Origin: Chloroflexota bacterium
Lineage (GTDB): Bacteria > Chloroflexota > Anaerolineae > Aggregatilineales > UBA2796
Assembly (NCBI GenBank): GCA_021325095.1
Contig: JAJPHV010000103.1
Coordinates: forward strand, 1 to 61,696
Reading direction: 5' to 3'
DNA length: 61,696 nt
The notes beneath the pieces were generated by a model. It had not been told where the DNA came from. It worked only from the letters and a program-made list of their open reading frames with translations, and made no database searches. Positions 43,309-51,736 of this stretch are shown in pieces; within the stretch, counting starts at the first letter, position 1; every line of letters begins with the position of its first letter. The translations under genes and the position numbers were made by a program.

Positions 43309-44312
43309 TGGGCGCAGCGGCGCTGACCAGCAAACGCCCCTTCAGTGGCCTTCGTCCGGTCAATCTGCGGACGGACCTGGGCGGCATTGCGGAACTGCTC
43401 GAACTGTGCTTCGGCGCGACGATGGACGAAGCGGGCCGGGCCGCCATCCGCGAATATCGCATGGTCAGTCAGTCCGGCTCGCTGTCGCTGCTCTTTCATG
43501 GCCTGGATCGGCTATTGGGCGGCGTCGAACAGGGCTTCGTCTGGATCGAGGAGGGCCGGTTGGTGGGCAACGTGTCCGTCTCTCCGGCCAACTACCCGCG
43601 CTCGATGGGCGTCGGCTACATCATTGCCAACGTGTCCGTCCATCCCGACTTTCGACGGCATGGCCTGGCGCACTCGATGATGCTGGCCTCGCTCGACCTG
43701 ATCCGGCAAAAAGGTGGCGACTTCGCCGTATTGCAGGTCGAGGCCGATAACGACGTGGCACGGCGTCTTTACCTGCGTTTGGGCTTCCGCGAACAGCGCG
43801 AATTTGTGCGCTGGCATCGCACGTCGCACATCCGCGCGCCGCAACGCCTGCCGGAAATGCCCTACATCACCCTGCGGCAGGCCAACGAGTGGCGCTCGGA
43901 ATATGAACTGGCGCAGCGGGTGCGGCCTAACGAACGCGGCGGGATCGGCTGGCTGCGGCCCACCCACCCCGACCTGTTCCGGCCCTCGCTGCTGCGCACC
44001 CTGGCGACCTGGACGAGCGGGCGCAGCGAGGAACACTGGATCATCCGTGACGAAACTAACCGCCGGATCGTGGCTTCCATGCGCGCCACGATGTCCTTTG
44101 GCGGCACGGATAAGCTCGAACTGCTGGTCGACCCAGGCGAGCAGGGGCGGCTGGAAGAGCCTCTGATCAACTATGCGCTGCGGCGGCTGGAAGGCAATCG
44201 TCGCCCGGTGACGATGGAACACCCCGCCGATGACGCAGCGGCGACGGATGTGCTGCGGCGCTACTCATTTGAGGCTCGCAACCGGCTCATCCACATGCGT
44301 TACGACGTTTGA
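43308..44312 (+). CDS. GNAT-family N-acetyltransferase
   Basis: The 334-residue protein has an N-terminal GNAT domain (about 15-160) with the acetyl-CoA motif as VSVHPDFRRHGLAHSMM and the following NDVARRLYLRLGF. The C-terminal half looks like a second, degenerate GNAT-like fold. GTG 43308 shares its G with the stop of the DUF4097 gene, so translation is coupled. The acceptor substrate is unknown. Confidence 0.88.
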   Translation: MGAAALTSKRPFSGLRPVNLRTDLGGIAELLELCFGATMDEAGRAAIREYRMVSQSGSLSLLFHGLDRLLGGVEQGFVWIEEGRLVGNVSVSPANYPRSMGVGYIIANVSVHPDFRRHGLAHSMMLASLDLIRQKGGDFAVLQVEADNDVARRLYLRLGFREQREFVRWHRTSHIRAPQRLPEMPYITLRQANEWRSEYELAQRVRPNERGGIGWLRPTHPDLFRPSLLRTLATWTSGRSEEHWIIRDETNRRIVASMRATMSFGGTDKLELLVDPGEQGRLEEPLINYALRRLEGNRRPVTMEHPADDAAATDVLRRYSFEARNRLIHMRYDV

Positions 44313-44342
44313 CGAGGCATCACAGGCGGTCAGGAGAACACA

Positions 44343-44708
44343 ATGGCAACCGCAGAAGAACGGATGAAAATCCTGGACATGGTTCGAGACGGTAAAATCA
44401 GCCCGGAGGAGGGCGCGCGTCTGCTACAGGCATTGCAGGCGGGCGCGAAAAAAGCCAACCACGCCCACGACCCGCGCTCGCTGAAGGTGCGCATCACCGA
44501 CCTGCGCACGGGCCGGACGAAGGTCAGCGTCAATATTCCGATGACGCTGGTACAGGTCGGGATCAAGATGGGCGCGCGCTTTGCCCCCGCCAACGCCAAT
44601 TTCGACTACAACGAGGTGATGGAGGCCATCAAATCCGGGGCGACGGGCAAAATCGTGGACGTGGAAAACCACGACGAGAGCGAGCACGTCGAAATCTGGA
44701 TCGAGTAA
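44343..44708 (+). CDS. Small protein with N-terminal SHOCT-like module
   Basis: The protein of 121 residues starts with RMKILDMVRDGKISPEEGARLLQALQAG, the same helical module that ends the DUF4097 protein. The remaining 85 residues form a small mixed domain (LKVRITDLRTGRTKVSVNIPMTLVQVG) common after this module in YvlB-like proteins. Its gene follows the GNAT gene by 30 bp. It is probably cytoplasmic and may bind the other module-bearing proteins of the cluster. Confidence 0.78.
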   Translation: MATAEERMKILDMVRDGKISPEEGARLLQALQAGAKKANHAHDPRSLKVRITDLRTGRTKVSVNIPMTLVQVGIKMGARFAPANANFDYNEVMEAIKSGATGKIVDVENHDESEHVEIWIE

Positions 44709-44758
44709 GGCCCGCGCGTATCGATTCCCCCCGAAAGGTGAATGGCCGGCGTCTGCGG

Positions 44759-44917
44759 CTACAATTTGCTCTTGAGCCAGTGATAGAGGAGAAAGCGGTG
44801 GTTGAGCATCTGGCCGAAGGATTTGGCAGGTGCGAGATAATCGCGGCTCACTACCTCATCTACCCAGTGCAAGCAAATTGAAAATGCGGGATCAAATTGG
44901 AAATTGGCGCGCGCCAT
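44759..44917 (-). CDS. Possible small protein of 52 residues
   Basis: An ATG frame encodes MARANFQFDPAFSICLHWVD and onward to LNHRFLLYHWLKSKL. Aromatic and hydrophobic residues are well mixed and AGGAT lies ten bases upstream of the ATG. No family was recognised. It may equally be the C-terminal remnant of a lost gene. The rest of 44709-45002 is empty and looks AT-richer than its surroundings. Confidence 0.3.
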   Translation of the reverse strand: MARANFQFDPAFSICLHWVDEVVSRDYLAPAKSFGQMLNHRFLLYHWLKSKL

Positions 44918-45002
44918 CAACAAATTGATCCTGTAGCATTTTTGTGGTGGTACTTAGGTTCCGCTTCAACGTCCTGCAGCTAGCCGCAATAACCAGGTCC
45001 GG

Positions 45003-45350
45003 CTAGGCGACCTCCACCAACGTTTCTGCCTTCTCTTGCTTGCTCAAATACTGACGAACATCTTCCAGAGCTTGCCGGTAGGAGTGCAGCAGGTCACGAT
45101 CTGCCCCCTTGTAACGCCGGAGCGTCTGGATGGCACAGGCGTCGCAGCCGCGCATTGCCCGGTAACTATCCGTTTCGCAGGCCAGACAGCCATTCAAGCG
45201 CACCATCATCAAGACAAAGGCCAGGCTCTGCTCGTCATTTTCGGGGACAGACAGTACCCTATCGACAAGGTCCCGCCACTCACTCCCTCGCAGGTTACGT
45301 AGAGCGGGGATGACGTGATGGGGAAACATCAGCTCATTTTTGGTGTACAT
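45003..45350 (-). CDS. Cysteine-containing protein of unknown function
   Basis: The 115-residue, mostly helical protein carries four cysteines in CLACETDSYRAMRGCDAC (about 56-73), which could bind a metal. The opening PALRNLRGSEWRDLVDRVLSVPENDEQSLAFVLMMVRLNGC suggests a compact soluble fold. No family was recognised. ATG 45350 (MYTKNEL) is preferred over ATG 45386. A TATAAC box with TTATGA 18 bp away (about 45460-45485 on the minus strand) could be its promoter. Confidence 0.6.
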   Translation of the reverse strand: MYTKNELMFPHHVIPALRNLRGSEWRDLVDRVLSVPENDEQSLAFVLMMVRLNGCLACETDSYRAMRGCDACAIQTLRRYKGADRDLLHSYRQALEDVRQYLSKQEKAETLVEVA

Positions 45351-45516
45351 GCCGTTTTCCCTGTGGGCGCAAAGTGCGACGCGCATCTGTTGTTTCGTTG
45401 TGAGTACAGCATAAGATCGGTGCAGAGTTGATTAAACAGGACTTTTTTCCTACTCAACGTTATAATCTGATTTGTAAATGAGTCATAAACAAGCGGCCTG
45501 ATCTGCCACACCAGGG

Positions 45517-45775
45517 GTGAAAACCGTTACAGTGGCAAAGGATTCCGCTGCGCACCAGACCCCTTTACGCCCTGATCCTGAGCGGCATCAGCTATCTGAC
45601 CGAAGCAACCTTCCTGTTGTTCTACGTGCTGGCCCTCGTGCTGGAGACGGCTGTGCCGGATACGCGGCATGGCCTTCGGGCTGCCCTGCCGATGTTCGTG
45701 CTGGCGGCCCAGGGGGCGGCCACTGCCTGGGAACACTACCGGGCATGGCGCGGCAGGCGGCTCTCAACCAACTGA
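45517..45775 (+). pseudogene. Small two-helix membrane protein, frameshifted or with a non-standard start
   Basis: In frame with the TGA at 45773, the sequence encodes LYALILSGISYLTEATFLLF and VLALVLETAVP, then a second hydrophobic stretch FVLAAQGAATAWEH and a basic end. This pattern is convincing for a membrane protein. However, the frame has no ATG, GTG or TTG before it: a stop lies at 45518 and only CTG at 45548 follows AAAGGA. A GTG at 45517 in the neighbouring frame would join it if one A were missing in the AAA at 45537-45539. Either a frameshift or a CTG start is possible. Its end overlaps the convergent glycosyltransferase by 40 bp. Confidence 0.4.
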
Positions 45776-46935
45776 TCGACCATCCTGCCTATCGCGTTCG
45801 CGTACTGTGCTGCCGTGAAGTGTGCCAGCACGTGCTGGCGTCCGGCTGCGCCCATCTGCTCGCGCAGCGCGGGGTTTTGCAGCAGCGCGGTGACTCGCTC
45901 CGCAATCGCCCGGCTGTCTCGCGGCGGCACGAGATAGCCCGTTTGTCCGTCGATGACCGTTTCGGCGGGGCCGCCCACGCTGGTACTGACAATCGGGCGC
46001 TGCATCGCCATGCTCTCCAGAGCGACCATGCTCAACGACTCGAACCACGAACTGCACACCATCACGTCGGCGGCGGCGATCACCTGCCGCGCGTCCGGCC
46101 AGAAACCCAGATACGTCACGCGCTCCCGCAGCAACGGATCGCTCCGCGCCGTGTCGAGGATACGGCGCTTGTAGGTTTCATCCCTGGATACGCCAAACAC
46201 GTTTTCCCCGGCGACGGCGAAACGCGCCTCCGTCACCGCGCTGAGGACGTACCGCGCCGCTTCCAGAAAATATTCGTGGCCCTTGACGTTCTGGAAGCGT
46301 GCCACCATCGCCACGAGCGGCACGTCCGGGCTGATACCGAGTCTGGCGCGCACGGGCGATCCGTCCACGTCGGGGTGATGCTGCGTCGGGTCAACACCGG
46401 GCGTCAGCACCTCGATGCAGTCCGGCGGGATGACTGGCGGCTTGCGCAAAAGCCGTTCTTTGACAGCAGCAGTAATGGCGATGATTCGGCTGATGTGATG
46501 CTGGAAAAAGCTGCGCTGCCAGGGGTAAATGGGGAACCACCAGCCCATTGCGTTCCAGATGACCGGGATGCGCAGCGCTTCCGCTGCCGGGACGATAAAC
46601 GGCAGCGAATGATAGTCACTCAGAATCGCGTCAATATGATGCTGGCTCAGGAACTCGCGGAATCGGCCCACCAGGGGTCGCCGCGCCCAGAGTTCGGGCA
46701 TAAAAAAAGTCGTCGTCCCGCGATAGGGAATGATATGAGTCGTGACGCCGAGTTTGGCGGCGGCCTCGGGAAACGCGCCGGACTGCGGCGTCAGAAGATG
46801 AAGGGCATAACGGCTGTGATCGAGCGAACGCATCAGGTTCAGTTGCAGGCTTTCGCCGCCGCCGATGCCGGTGTAGGTGGTGAGGAATAGTAGATTCATG
46901 AAATAGGGCAGAGCCTGACCATCAGCACGTTTCAC
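45736..46935 (-). CDS. Glycosyltransferase family 4-like
   Basis: The protein of 399 residues has two Rossmann domains (GT-B). The N-terminal glycine-rich loop reads TGIGGGESLQLN, the C-terminal donor site reads SSWFESLSMVALESMAMQRP, with VGGPAE after it; the two glutamates of the EX7E motif are visible. It transfers a sugar from a nucleotide donor. GTG 46935 overlaps the preceding stop by 4 bp; ATG 46899 (MNLLFL) is possible. It is the last gene of a surface-glycan operon. Confidence 0.88.
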   Translation of the reverse strand: MKRADGQALPYFMNLLFLTTYTGIGGGESLQLNLMRSLDHSRYALHLLTPQSGAFPEAAAKLGVTTHIIPYRGTTTFFMPELWARRPLVGRFREFLSQHHIDAILSDYHSLPFIVPAAEALRIPVIWNAMGWWFPIYPWQRSFFQHHISRIIAITAAVKERLLRKPPVIPPDCIEVLTPGVDPTQHHPDVDGSPVRARLGISPDVPLVAMVARFQNVKGHEYFLEAARYVLSAVTEARFAVAGENVFGVSRDETYKRRILDTARSDPLLRERVTYLGFWPDARQVIAAADVMVCSSWFESLSMVALESMAMQRPIVSTSVGGPAETVIDGQTGYLVPPRDSRAIAERVTALLQNPALREQMGAAGRQHVLAHFTAAQYANAIGRMVDQLVESRLPRHAR

Positions 46936-47222
46936 TCGTCGCCGGGAAACGCTTTTCGTTCCAGCCGTAAAGCATAACTCTGCAATTTATCCGTGATTTC
47001 AAGCAACTGCATCACGTCCTTCCGAATCAGCCCTGCCAGTTCAACCAGGATAACCCGCTCATCTTCCGGCAAATGCGTAGCAGATGCTTCAAGATAAGGA
47101 TGATCCGCAATCATCACCGCCGCAACGTCGATGCTCTGGCAACGACCCTTAAGGTCGCTGACAATGCCAGCCAGGAATGCGGATACATCCGTAGGTGTAA
47201 TCGCGTTCGTCGGATCATCCAT
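46932..47222 (-). CDS. Small helical protein in the glycan operon, unknown function
   Basis: The 96-residue soluble protein is predicted to be almost all helical (VSAFLAGIVSDLKG, VILVELAGLIRKDVMQLLEIT). No family was recognised. ATG 47222 overlaps the end of the nucleotidyltransferase by 8 bp, and its stop overlaps the glycosyltransferase start by 4 bp. It is therefore a fixed member of the operon and might be a subunit or regulator of a neighbour. Confidence 0.6.
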   Translation of the reverse strand: MDDPTNAITPTDVSAFLAGIVSDLKGRCQSIDVAAVMIADHPYLEASATHLPEDERVILVELAGLIRKDVMQLLEITDKLQSYALRLERKAFPGDE

Positions 47223-47934
47223 CGCGCTGATCATCCTCTTCCATCCATCGCTGCACGTCACGGTTGGCCTTTTCGTAGTCTTCAATGCGGCCCATGTCCA
47301 GCCAGTATTCCTCGATCAGATAGCTGTACACCGGACGCCCGGCATCCATCACGGCCTGGATCAACTGCGGCGCGTCGCAGCGGCCCTGCGGCGGCAGCAG
47401 ATCGAGAGCAGACAGATTAACCACGTAGATTCCAGCATTGATGCGGCTGACGTAGGTCGGCTTCTCGTGGAGCCGGGTCACACGCCCATCCACGTCCTCG
47501 ATCACGCCGTAAGGAACCTGCACTTCGTAGTGCTTCGTGCCGATGGTGATCTCTGCGCCGTGTTCCTGGTGAAAAGCACACAGCTTCTTGAAATCAAGCC
47601 GCGTCACCAGGTCGCCGTTCATCATCAGGAACGGGCTGCGCAGCCTGCCGCGCAGCAGGTTGAGCGCACCCGCCGTGCCAAGCGGTTCCGTTTCACGCAC
47701 GTACTGAACGTTCACACCCAGGTGATGCCCGTCTTTGAGCGTGACCTCGATGTGTTCGCCCTTGTAGCCGAGCGAGACGTAGATCTCGGTGATGTCGTGC
47801 AGCCGGAGGCGTTCGACAAGCCGTTCCAGGACGGAGCGTTCGCCCACTGGAAATAGCGGCTTGGGAATGGCATACGACCAGGGCCGCAGCCGTGTCCCCA
47901 ATCCGCCGCACATCAGGACGGCTTGCAGGCTCAT
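47215..47934 (-). CDS. Sugar-phosphate nucleotidyltransferase
   Basis: The protein of 239 residues has a GT-A-like fold. The NTP-binding signature MCGGLGTRLRPWSYAIPKPLFPVG is followed by the metal aspartate in NGDLVTRLD. It couples a sugar 1-phosphate to a nucleotide. Because it sits directly after a 4,6-dehydratase gene (4-bp ATGA overlap), it probably supplies the nucleotide sugar for that pathway. The exact base and sugar are not readable. Confidence 0.9.
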   Translation of the reverse strand: MSLQAVLMCGGLGTRLRPWSYAIPKPLFPVGERSVLERLVERLRLHDITEIYVSLGYKGEHIEVTLKDGHHLGVNVQYVRETEPLGTAGALNLLRGRLRSPFLMMNGDLVTRLDFKKLCAFHQEHGAEITIGTKHYEVQVPYGVIEDVDGRVTRLHEKPTYVSRINAGIYVVNLSALDLLPPQGRCDAPQLIQAVMDAGRPVYSYLIEEYWLDMGRIEDYEKANRDVQRWMEEDDQRDG

Positions 47935-48917
47935 ATCGTATAGGCGTTCGGGTCGAACTGGCCCAGGTGGTCGCGCACCCAATCGATGGTCTTTTGCAGG
48001 CCCTCGTCCAGCGACACTGCGGGCCGCCACCCGATCAACGACGCGGCCAGCCGGTTGTCGGATTCCAGGCGCAGCACTTCGCTGCCACTCGGACGGAGGC
48101 GCTGGCCCTCATTGGCAGAGAGCGTCACAGGCCGCCCGATCAGGTCGATGATTTTGTGGGCCACATCGCCAATCGTCACGCTCTGCCCCGTCCCCAGGTT
48201 GACGATCTGGCCGAGCGCGGCATCGCTCTGAGCGGCCATCATCAGCCCACGCGCGGTATCGGCGGCGTAGGTGTAATCGCGCACGGTGTGGATCGCGCCG
48301 AGCGACACGACAGGCCTGGTCAGCGCCTGGCTGATGATCGTCGGGATGACGGCCCGCGCGCTCTGGCGCGGGCCGTAGGTATTGAAGGGGCGCACGACCA
48401 CGATGGGCGTCTCGTAGGTGCGGTGAAAGCTGATGCTCAGGGCCTCGGCGCTGACCTTCGTGGCCGCATAGGGTGACTGCGGTTGCAGCGGGTGATTCTC
48501 GTCGATGGGCACGTACCGGGCAGAGCCGTACACCTCGCTGGTGGACACAATCACGCCGCGCCGCGTCCCGTGCTGGCGCATGGCCTGTAGCACATTGAAC
48601 GTACCGAGAATGTTGACGGCGACGGTCTCTTCGGGATGCTGGTACGAGTAGGGAATGGAGATGATCGCGCCCAGGTGGAAGACGGTATCAATGCCATCCA
48701 TCGCCAGACTGATCGCTTCGGCGTCGCGCAGGTCGGCACGGCAGATTTCGATCTGGTCGGTGATCTCGGACGGCAACAGGGCCAGGTTGCCCCGTCGATT
48801 GTCGGACGTGTAGCGGGTCAGGGCGCGGACGGTATATTCCTCGCGCACCAGCAGTTCAACCAGGTGGCTGCCGATGAATCCGCTCGCCCCAGTGACGAGC
48901 GCTTTGGCTGATGTCAT
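47931..48917 (-). CDS. NAD-dependent 4,6-dehydratase/epimerase, LegB-like
   Basis: This extended SDR has 328 residues: NAD motif TGASGFIGS (9-17), the catalytic region STSEVYG, YAATK (YxxxK) near residue 155, and the substrate loop RPFNTYGPRQSARAVIPTII. The last is typical of LegB-like UDP-GlcNAc 4,6-dehydratases and related GDP-mannose dehydratases. It begins the operon that leads to legionaminate-like or deoxysugar precursors; the actual product is inferred only. The promoter is probably in the 127-bp gap before it. Confidence 0.85.
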   Translation of the reverse strand: MTSAKALVTGASGFIGSHLVELLVREEYTVRALTRYTSDNRRGNLALLPSEITDQIEICRADLRDAEAISLAMDGIDTVFHLGAIISIPYSYQHPEETVAVNILGTFNVLQAMRQHGTRRGVIVSTSEVYGSARYVPIDENHPLQPQSPYAATKVSAEALSISFHRTYETPIVVVRPFNTYGPRQSARAVIPTIISQALTRPVVSLGAIHTVRDYTYAADTARGLMMAAQSDAALGQIVNLGTGQSVTIGDVAHKIIDLIGRPVTLSANEGQRLRPSGSEVLRLESDNRLAASLIGWRPAVSLDEGLQKTIDWVRDHLGQFDPNAYTI

Positions 48918-49044
48918 GGCCTTTCGCTTTTAGCATAGAATCGCGCCACAACTATACCGTGCCGGGCAGGGATGCGCTATTCGTGAACACCTGTCGGTGA
49001 AGCCTCATGTCCTGATGAGGAAGATTGGAATCCACTGGCAGCCA

Positions 49045-49824
49045 TTAGGCCGGTTTCACACCGACGATTAAGCTGGCGAAGGCGGTGGCCCAGGGCAGCA
49101 TCAGCCGCCCGGTGCGCCCGGCGAACTCGGCCAGCGGTGACGTTTCGTAGTAGCCAGCGCCCCGGAACACACCACCCAACCCATAGAAGGTGAAGCTGTG
49201 GGAATAGGGCATGATCCGCTCAATGCGGAATCCCGCGTCCAGCACGTAGCTCGCCAGTTCGGCGTGGTGATAGGTGCGTTCGTAGTATTCGGCGCGGGGA
49301 CCGAGCCGTTCCAGCCGCGACGGGAACAGCCGATTCACCGTGTCGCGCAACGTCTCGACAAAGTTGGGATGCGGCACAGTCAGCACCAGCGTGCCGCCAG
49401 GGCGCAGCACCCGATACGCCTCAAGCAGCGCCGCCGCTGGCCCCTGCTCGAAGTGTTCCACGACGCCGAAAGACAGGTAGCCGCCAAAATAGCCGGACGG
49501 GAATGGCAGGTGATGTACGTCGCCCATGTACAGAGGCAGATCGGGGAAGCGCTGCAAGGTCGGCTGGATGGCTTCGGGGGCATAATCTACGCCGATGGCC
49601 GAATAGCCGCGCTGTCGCAGGTAGTAGACGATCTGGCCCATGCCACAGCCCGCCTCAAGGATCGGCGCGCTGCGACCCAGGTAAGGCAGATAGGCGCTCA
49701 TCAGTTCCTGAGCGCGAGCGTAATCGAGCGTGCGCAGTTCGCGGTCAAAATCGGTGTCGGCCCAGATGTCGCGCCACGCCTGGCGGGTGTGTTCGTAGGT
49801 GGATGTTCGGAAGTCAGGTTGCAT
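49045..49824 (-). CDS. SAM-dependent methyltransferase
   Basis: The protein of 259 residues has a class I Rossmann methyltransferase domain: SAM motif I is ILEAGCGMGQIVYYL, the acidic residue follows in IGVDYAPEAI, motif II is MGDVHHLPF and motif IV is FGVVEHFEQG. ATG 49824 follows GGAAAG. It is transcribed in the same direction as the glycan operon and may methylate a glycan or lipid. The substrate is not known. Confidence 0.9.
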   Translation of the reverse strand: MQPDFRTSTYEHTRQAWRDIWADTDFDRELRTLDYARAQELMSAYLPYLGRSAPILEAGCGMGQIVYYLRQRGYSAIGVDYAPEAIQPTLQRFPDLPLYMGDVHHLPFPSGYFGGYLSFGVVEHFEQGPAAALLEAYRVLRPGGTLVLTVPHPNFVETLRDTVNRLFPSRLERLGPRAEYYERTYHHAELASYVLDAGFRIERIMPYSHSFTFYGLGGVFRGAGYYETSPLAEFAGRTGRLMLPWATAFASLIVGVKPA

Positions 49825-49908
49825 TCTACTTTCCGCTAACTGGGAGCGCGGAAAAAAGGGAGAAATGGGGCAGAACATGGTAAGCTGGATTTGCGAAAAA
49901 AGCCGTCC

Positions 49909-51260
49909 ATGAGGTGTTCCATTTCTGCCATCGATCATACCTTAAGAACGCTAATCGGGCTGACCAAAGACCTGCCGCTGGGAACCAATCTGGCCCTGTT
50001 GCCTGTGCTGTGGGTGTTGGTGAGGGGGCCTTATTGCCCCAGCGGGGCGCGGTGTTTCCGGCGCTGAAGGCGATTGGACTATCGGATGCGGCCACGCGAC
50101 GAGCGTGGGGCGCCTTTCGGAAAGGGGCCTGGCACATTGGCGAACTGTTGCACCTCTGGCGAACGTCCATCGAAGCGCACGCGGCATGGCGCGTGCATCG
50201 GCATGAAGGCTATCGGGTGGTGACGGTGGACGTGACGGCGTTCCGGTGCCCCCATCTGAAAGGATGTCTGAGTCACCACTTTCACCCGGCAGCGCCGCGG
50301 GCGCTCCCGGCGGTGATTATAGGGATTGTCGGCGAAGTCGGGGATTTGGGCGGCCAACGGCTGGCGCTGCCCCGTGCTTTTGAGCGGGTGCATCCGCGCG
50401 ACGGGCGGGAAGCCCGCTTGTGGGTCAGGCTGCTCGGTCAGGTGAAGCCCCATCTGGCCGACGACAGCACTGTGCTCGACGCCGGGTCAAACTCCAGGAC
50501 ATCCAGAGCGCGGGCCTCGACCGCTACGTGCTGCGCTTGCCGACTCACTTGACCGCCCGGCGGAATGTTCCAGCCCCGTAGCGCGGCCAGGGACGGCCTC
50601 CGGTGTATGGCGACTGGGTGCGCCCGTTGCCCCGCACCTTCAAGGGCAAGGTCATTGCCGCCACCCCGCCAGATCGCGTCGAAAGCTGGCAAACCGAGGG
50701 CCGAACCATCACGGCACAGGTCTGGGATAAGCTGGTCCTGCCGGGCGTCAAACTCCCTCCCCAGGCCAAGACGTTTCAGGTTGATGTCATCCACGATCCC
50801 GCTTATCCCAAGCCCTGGCTGCTGGCAACGCCGCTGTCCTTGCGGTCCGTCACGGTCAAAGCCATCTACACCGACCGCTGGCCGGTCGAGCAACTCCCGT
50901 TGGCCGCCAAACAGAGGGTCAGTGCCCACCGCCAATTCGTACACGACCCAGAGAGTATCCAACGCCTTCCCAAATTGGCGCTCCTGGCCGGATCGATTTT
51001 GTCCTTCTTGGCCGCGACCATTCCGGTGACGCCCACCGGCTTCCGAGATACCCAGCCCAAACGCACCCCCTGGCCGCTTGCGCCGTCGGCTGATGGGCCA
51101 GCCCTTTCCACAAACTTATCCTTTGCCCGCCCAATTTCGAAAAAAGGAGGCGTTCACCGCCCATTTACCCAAAGGGATCGACGCGCTTCGCCCGCCCATC
51201 GTTCGTGCCCAATCTTGTGCTTCGATCCCTATGTCTCTACGGTTTGGCACGCCGATTTAG
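49909..51260 (+). pseudogene. Transposase pseudogene with several frameshifts and a nonsense codon
   Basis: Pieces of one DDE transposase can be read across three frames. ATG 49909 opens with [19 protein letters not shown] in frame 1. The frame shifts near 50020 to [20 protein letters not shown] and [10 protein letters not shown] (first D). It shifts near 50487 to [17 protein letters not shown] after DDSTVLDAG (second D). A TAG near 50579 interrupts, and [15 protein letters not shown] (E) follows. A last shift near 51066 leads to [11 protein letters not shown] and the end at 51260. All three catalytic residues are recognisable but the gene cannot be expressed. No terminal inverted repeats were found. 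Similar transposases occur in Chloroflexota. Confidence 0.8.
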
Positions 51261-51345
51261 CGGAAACTAAAGTTAAAAGTAGGTTGAACTTCTGCCTCAA
51301 TAGGCTGCAACAACCCAAATTTCAGGCAACTGCAACCCGGACGGA

Positions 51346-51395
51346 TTGACAAGCCCAAGTAACTCAGGTATACTGATACCTAAATAACTTAGGTA
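51346..51395 (+). promoter_or_regulatory. Consensus promoter with overlapping operator for the PadR operon
   Basis: TTGACA at 51346-51351 and TATACT at 51369-51374 have a 17-bp spacer. Over and after the -10 box lie GGTAT-ACTG-ATACC (51367-51380) and TACCTAA-ATAAC-TTAGGTA (51377-51395). TAACTCAGGTA at 51360 and TAACTTAGGTA at 51385 are direct repeats. A PadR dimer binding there would block RNA polymerase. Confidence 0.7.
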
Positions 51396-51406
51396 ATTGG
51401 CATAAC

Positions 51407-51736
51407 ATGGAATTTATTGATCAACTCCGTAAGGGAAGTACAGTCCTTTTAATCTTACTTACGCTGCAAAATCGGGCGATGTATGGCTATCAAATAAGTC
51501 GTGAATTGCAGCGGCGCAGCGATGGGTACTTCGATATGAAAGAGGGGCTTCTCTATCCAACGCTTCATCAGATGGAAAAAGACGGATTACTTACCAGCGA
51601 ATGGAAAGCAGTTGGGAACCGAAAACGGAAATACTATCGCATTACTCCGTTAGGAAGCGAGCGTCTTGCGGGTATGGCAAGTGAGTGGCGAATGTTTACT
51701 ACTCAGCTCTTGAAGATGATGGGGGATTCGCTATGA
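51407..51736 (+). CDS. PadR-family transcriptional regulator
   Basis: The 109-residue winged-helix protein opens MEFIDQLRKGSTVLLILLTL and has MYGYQISRELQRRS, GLLYPTLHQMEKDGLL and KRKYYRITPLGSERL, the helix-turn-helix and wing of PadR repressors. The short C-terminal helix marks the PadR-s2 subgroup. Its stop overlaps the next ATG (ATGA). It probably represses its own operon through the palindromes upstream. Base composition is clearly AT-richer than in most of the window. Confidence 0.95.
   Translation: MEFIDQLRKGSTVLLILLTLQNRAMYGYQISRELQRRSDGYFDMKEGLLYPTLHQMEKDGLLTSEWKAVGNRKRKYYRITPLGSERLAGMASEWRMFTTQLLKMMGDSL

Noticed and set aside
45776..46890. Long plus-strand open frame from 45517 to 46890
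   Set aside because: It is antisense to a clear glycosyltransferase and its translation is Arg/His-rich without any domain; it is a shadow frame produced by high GC.
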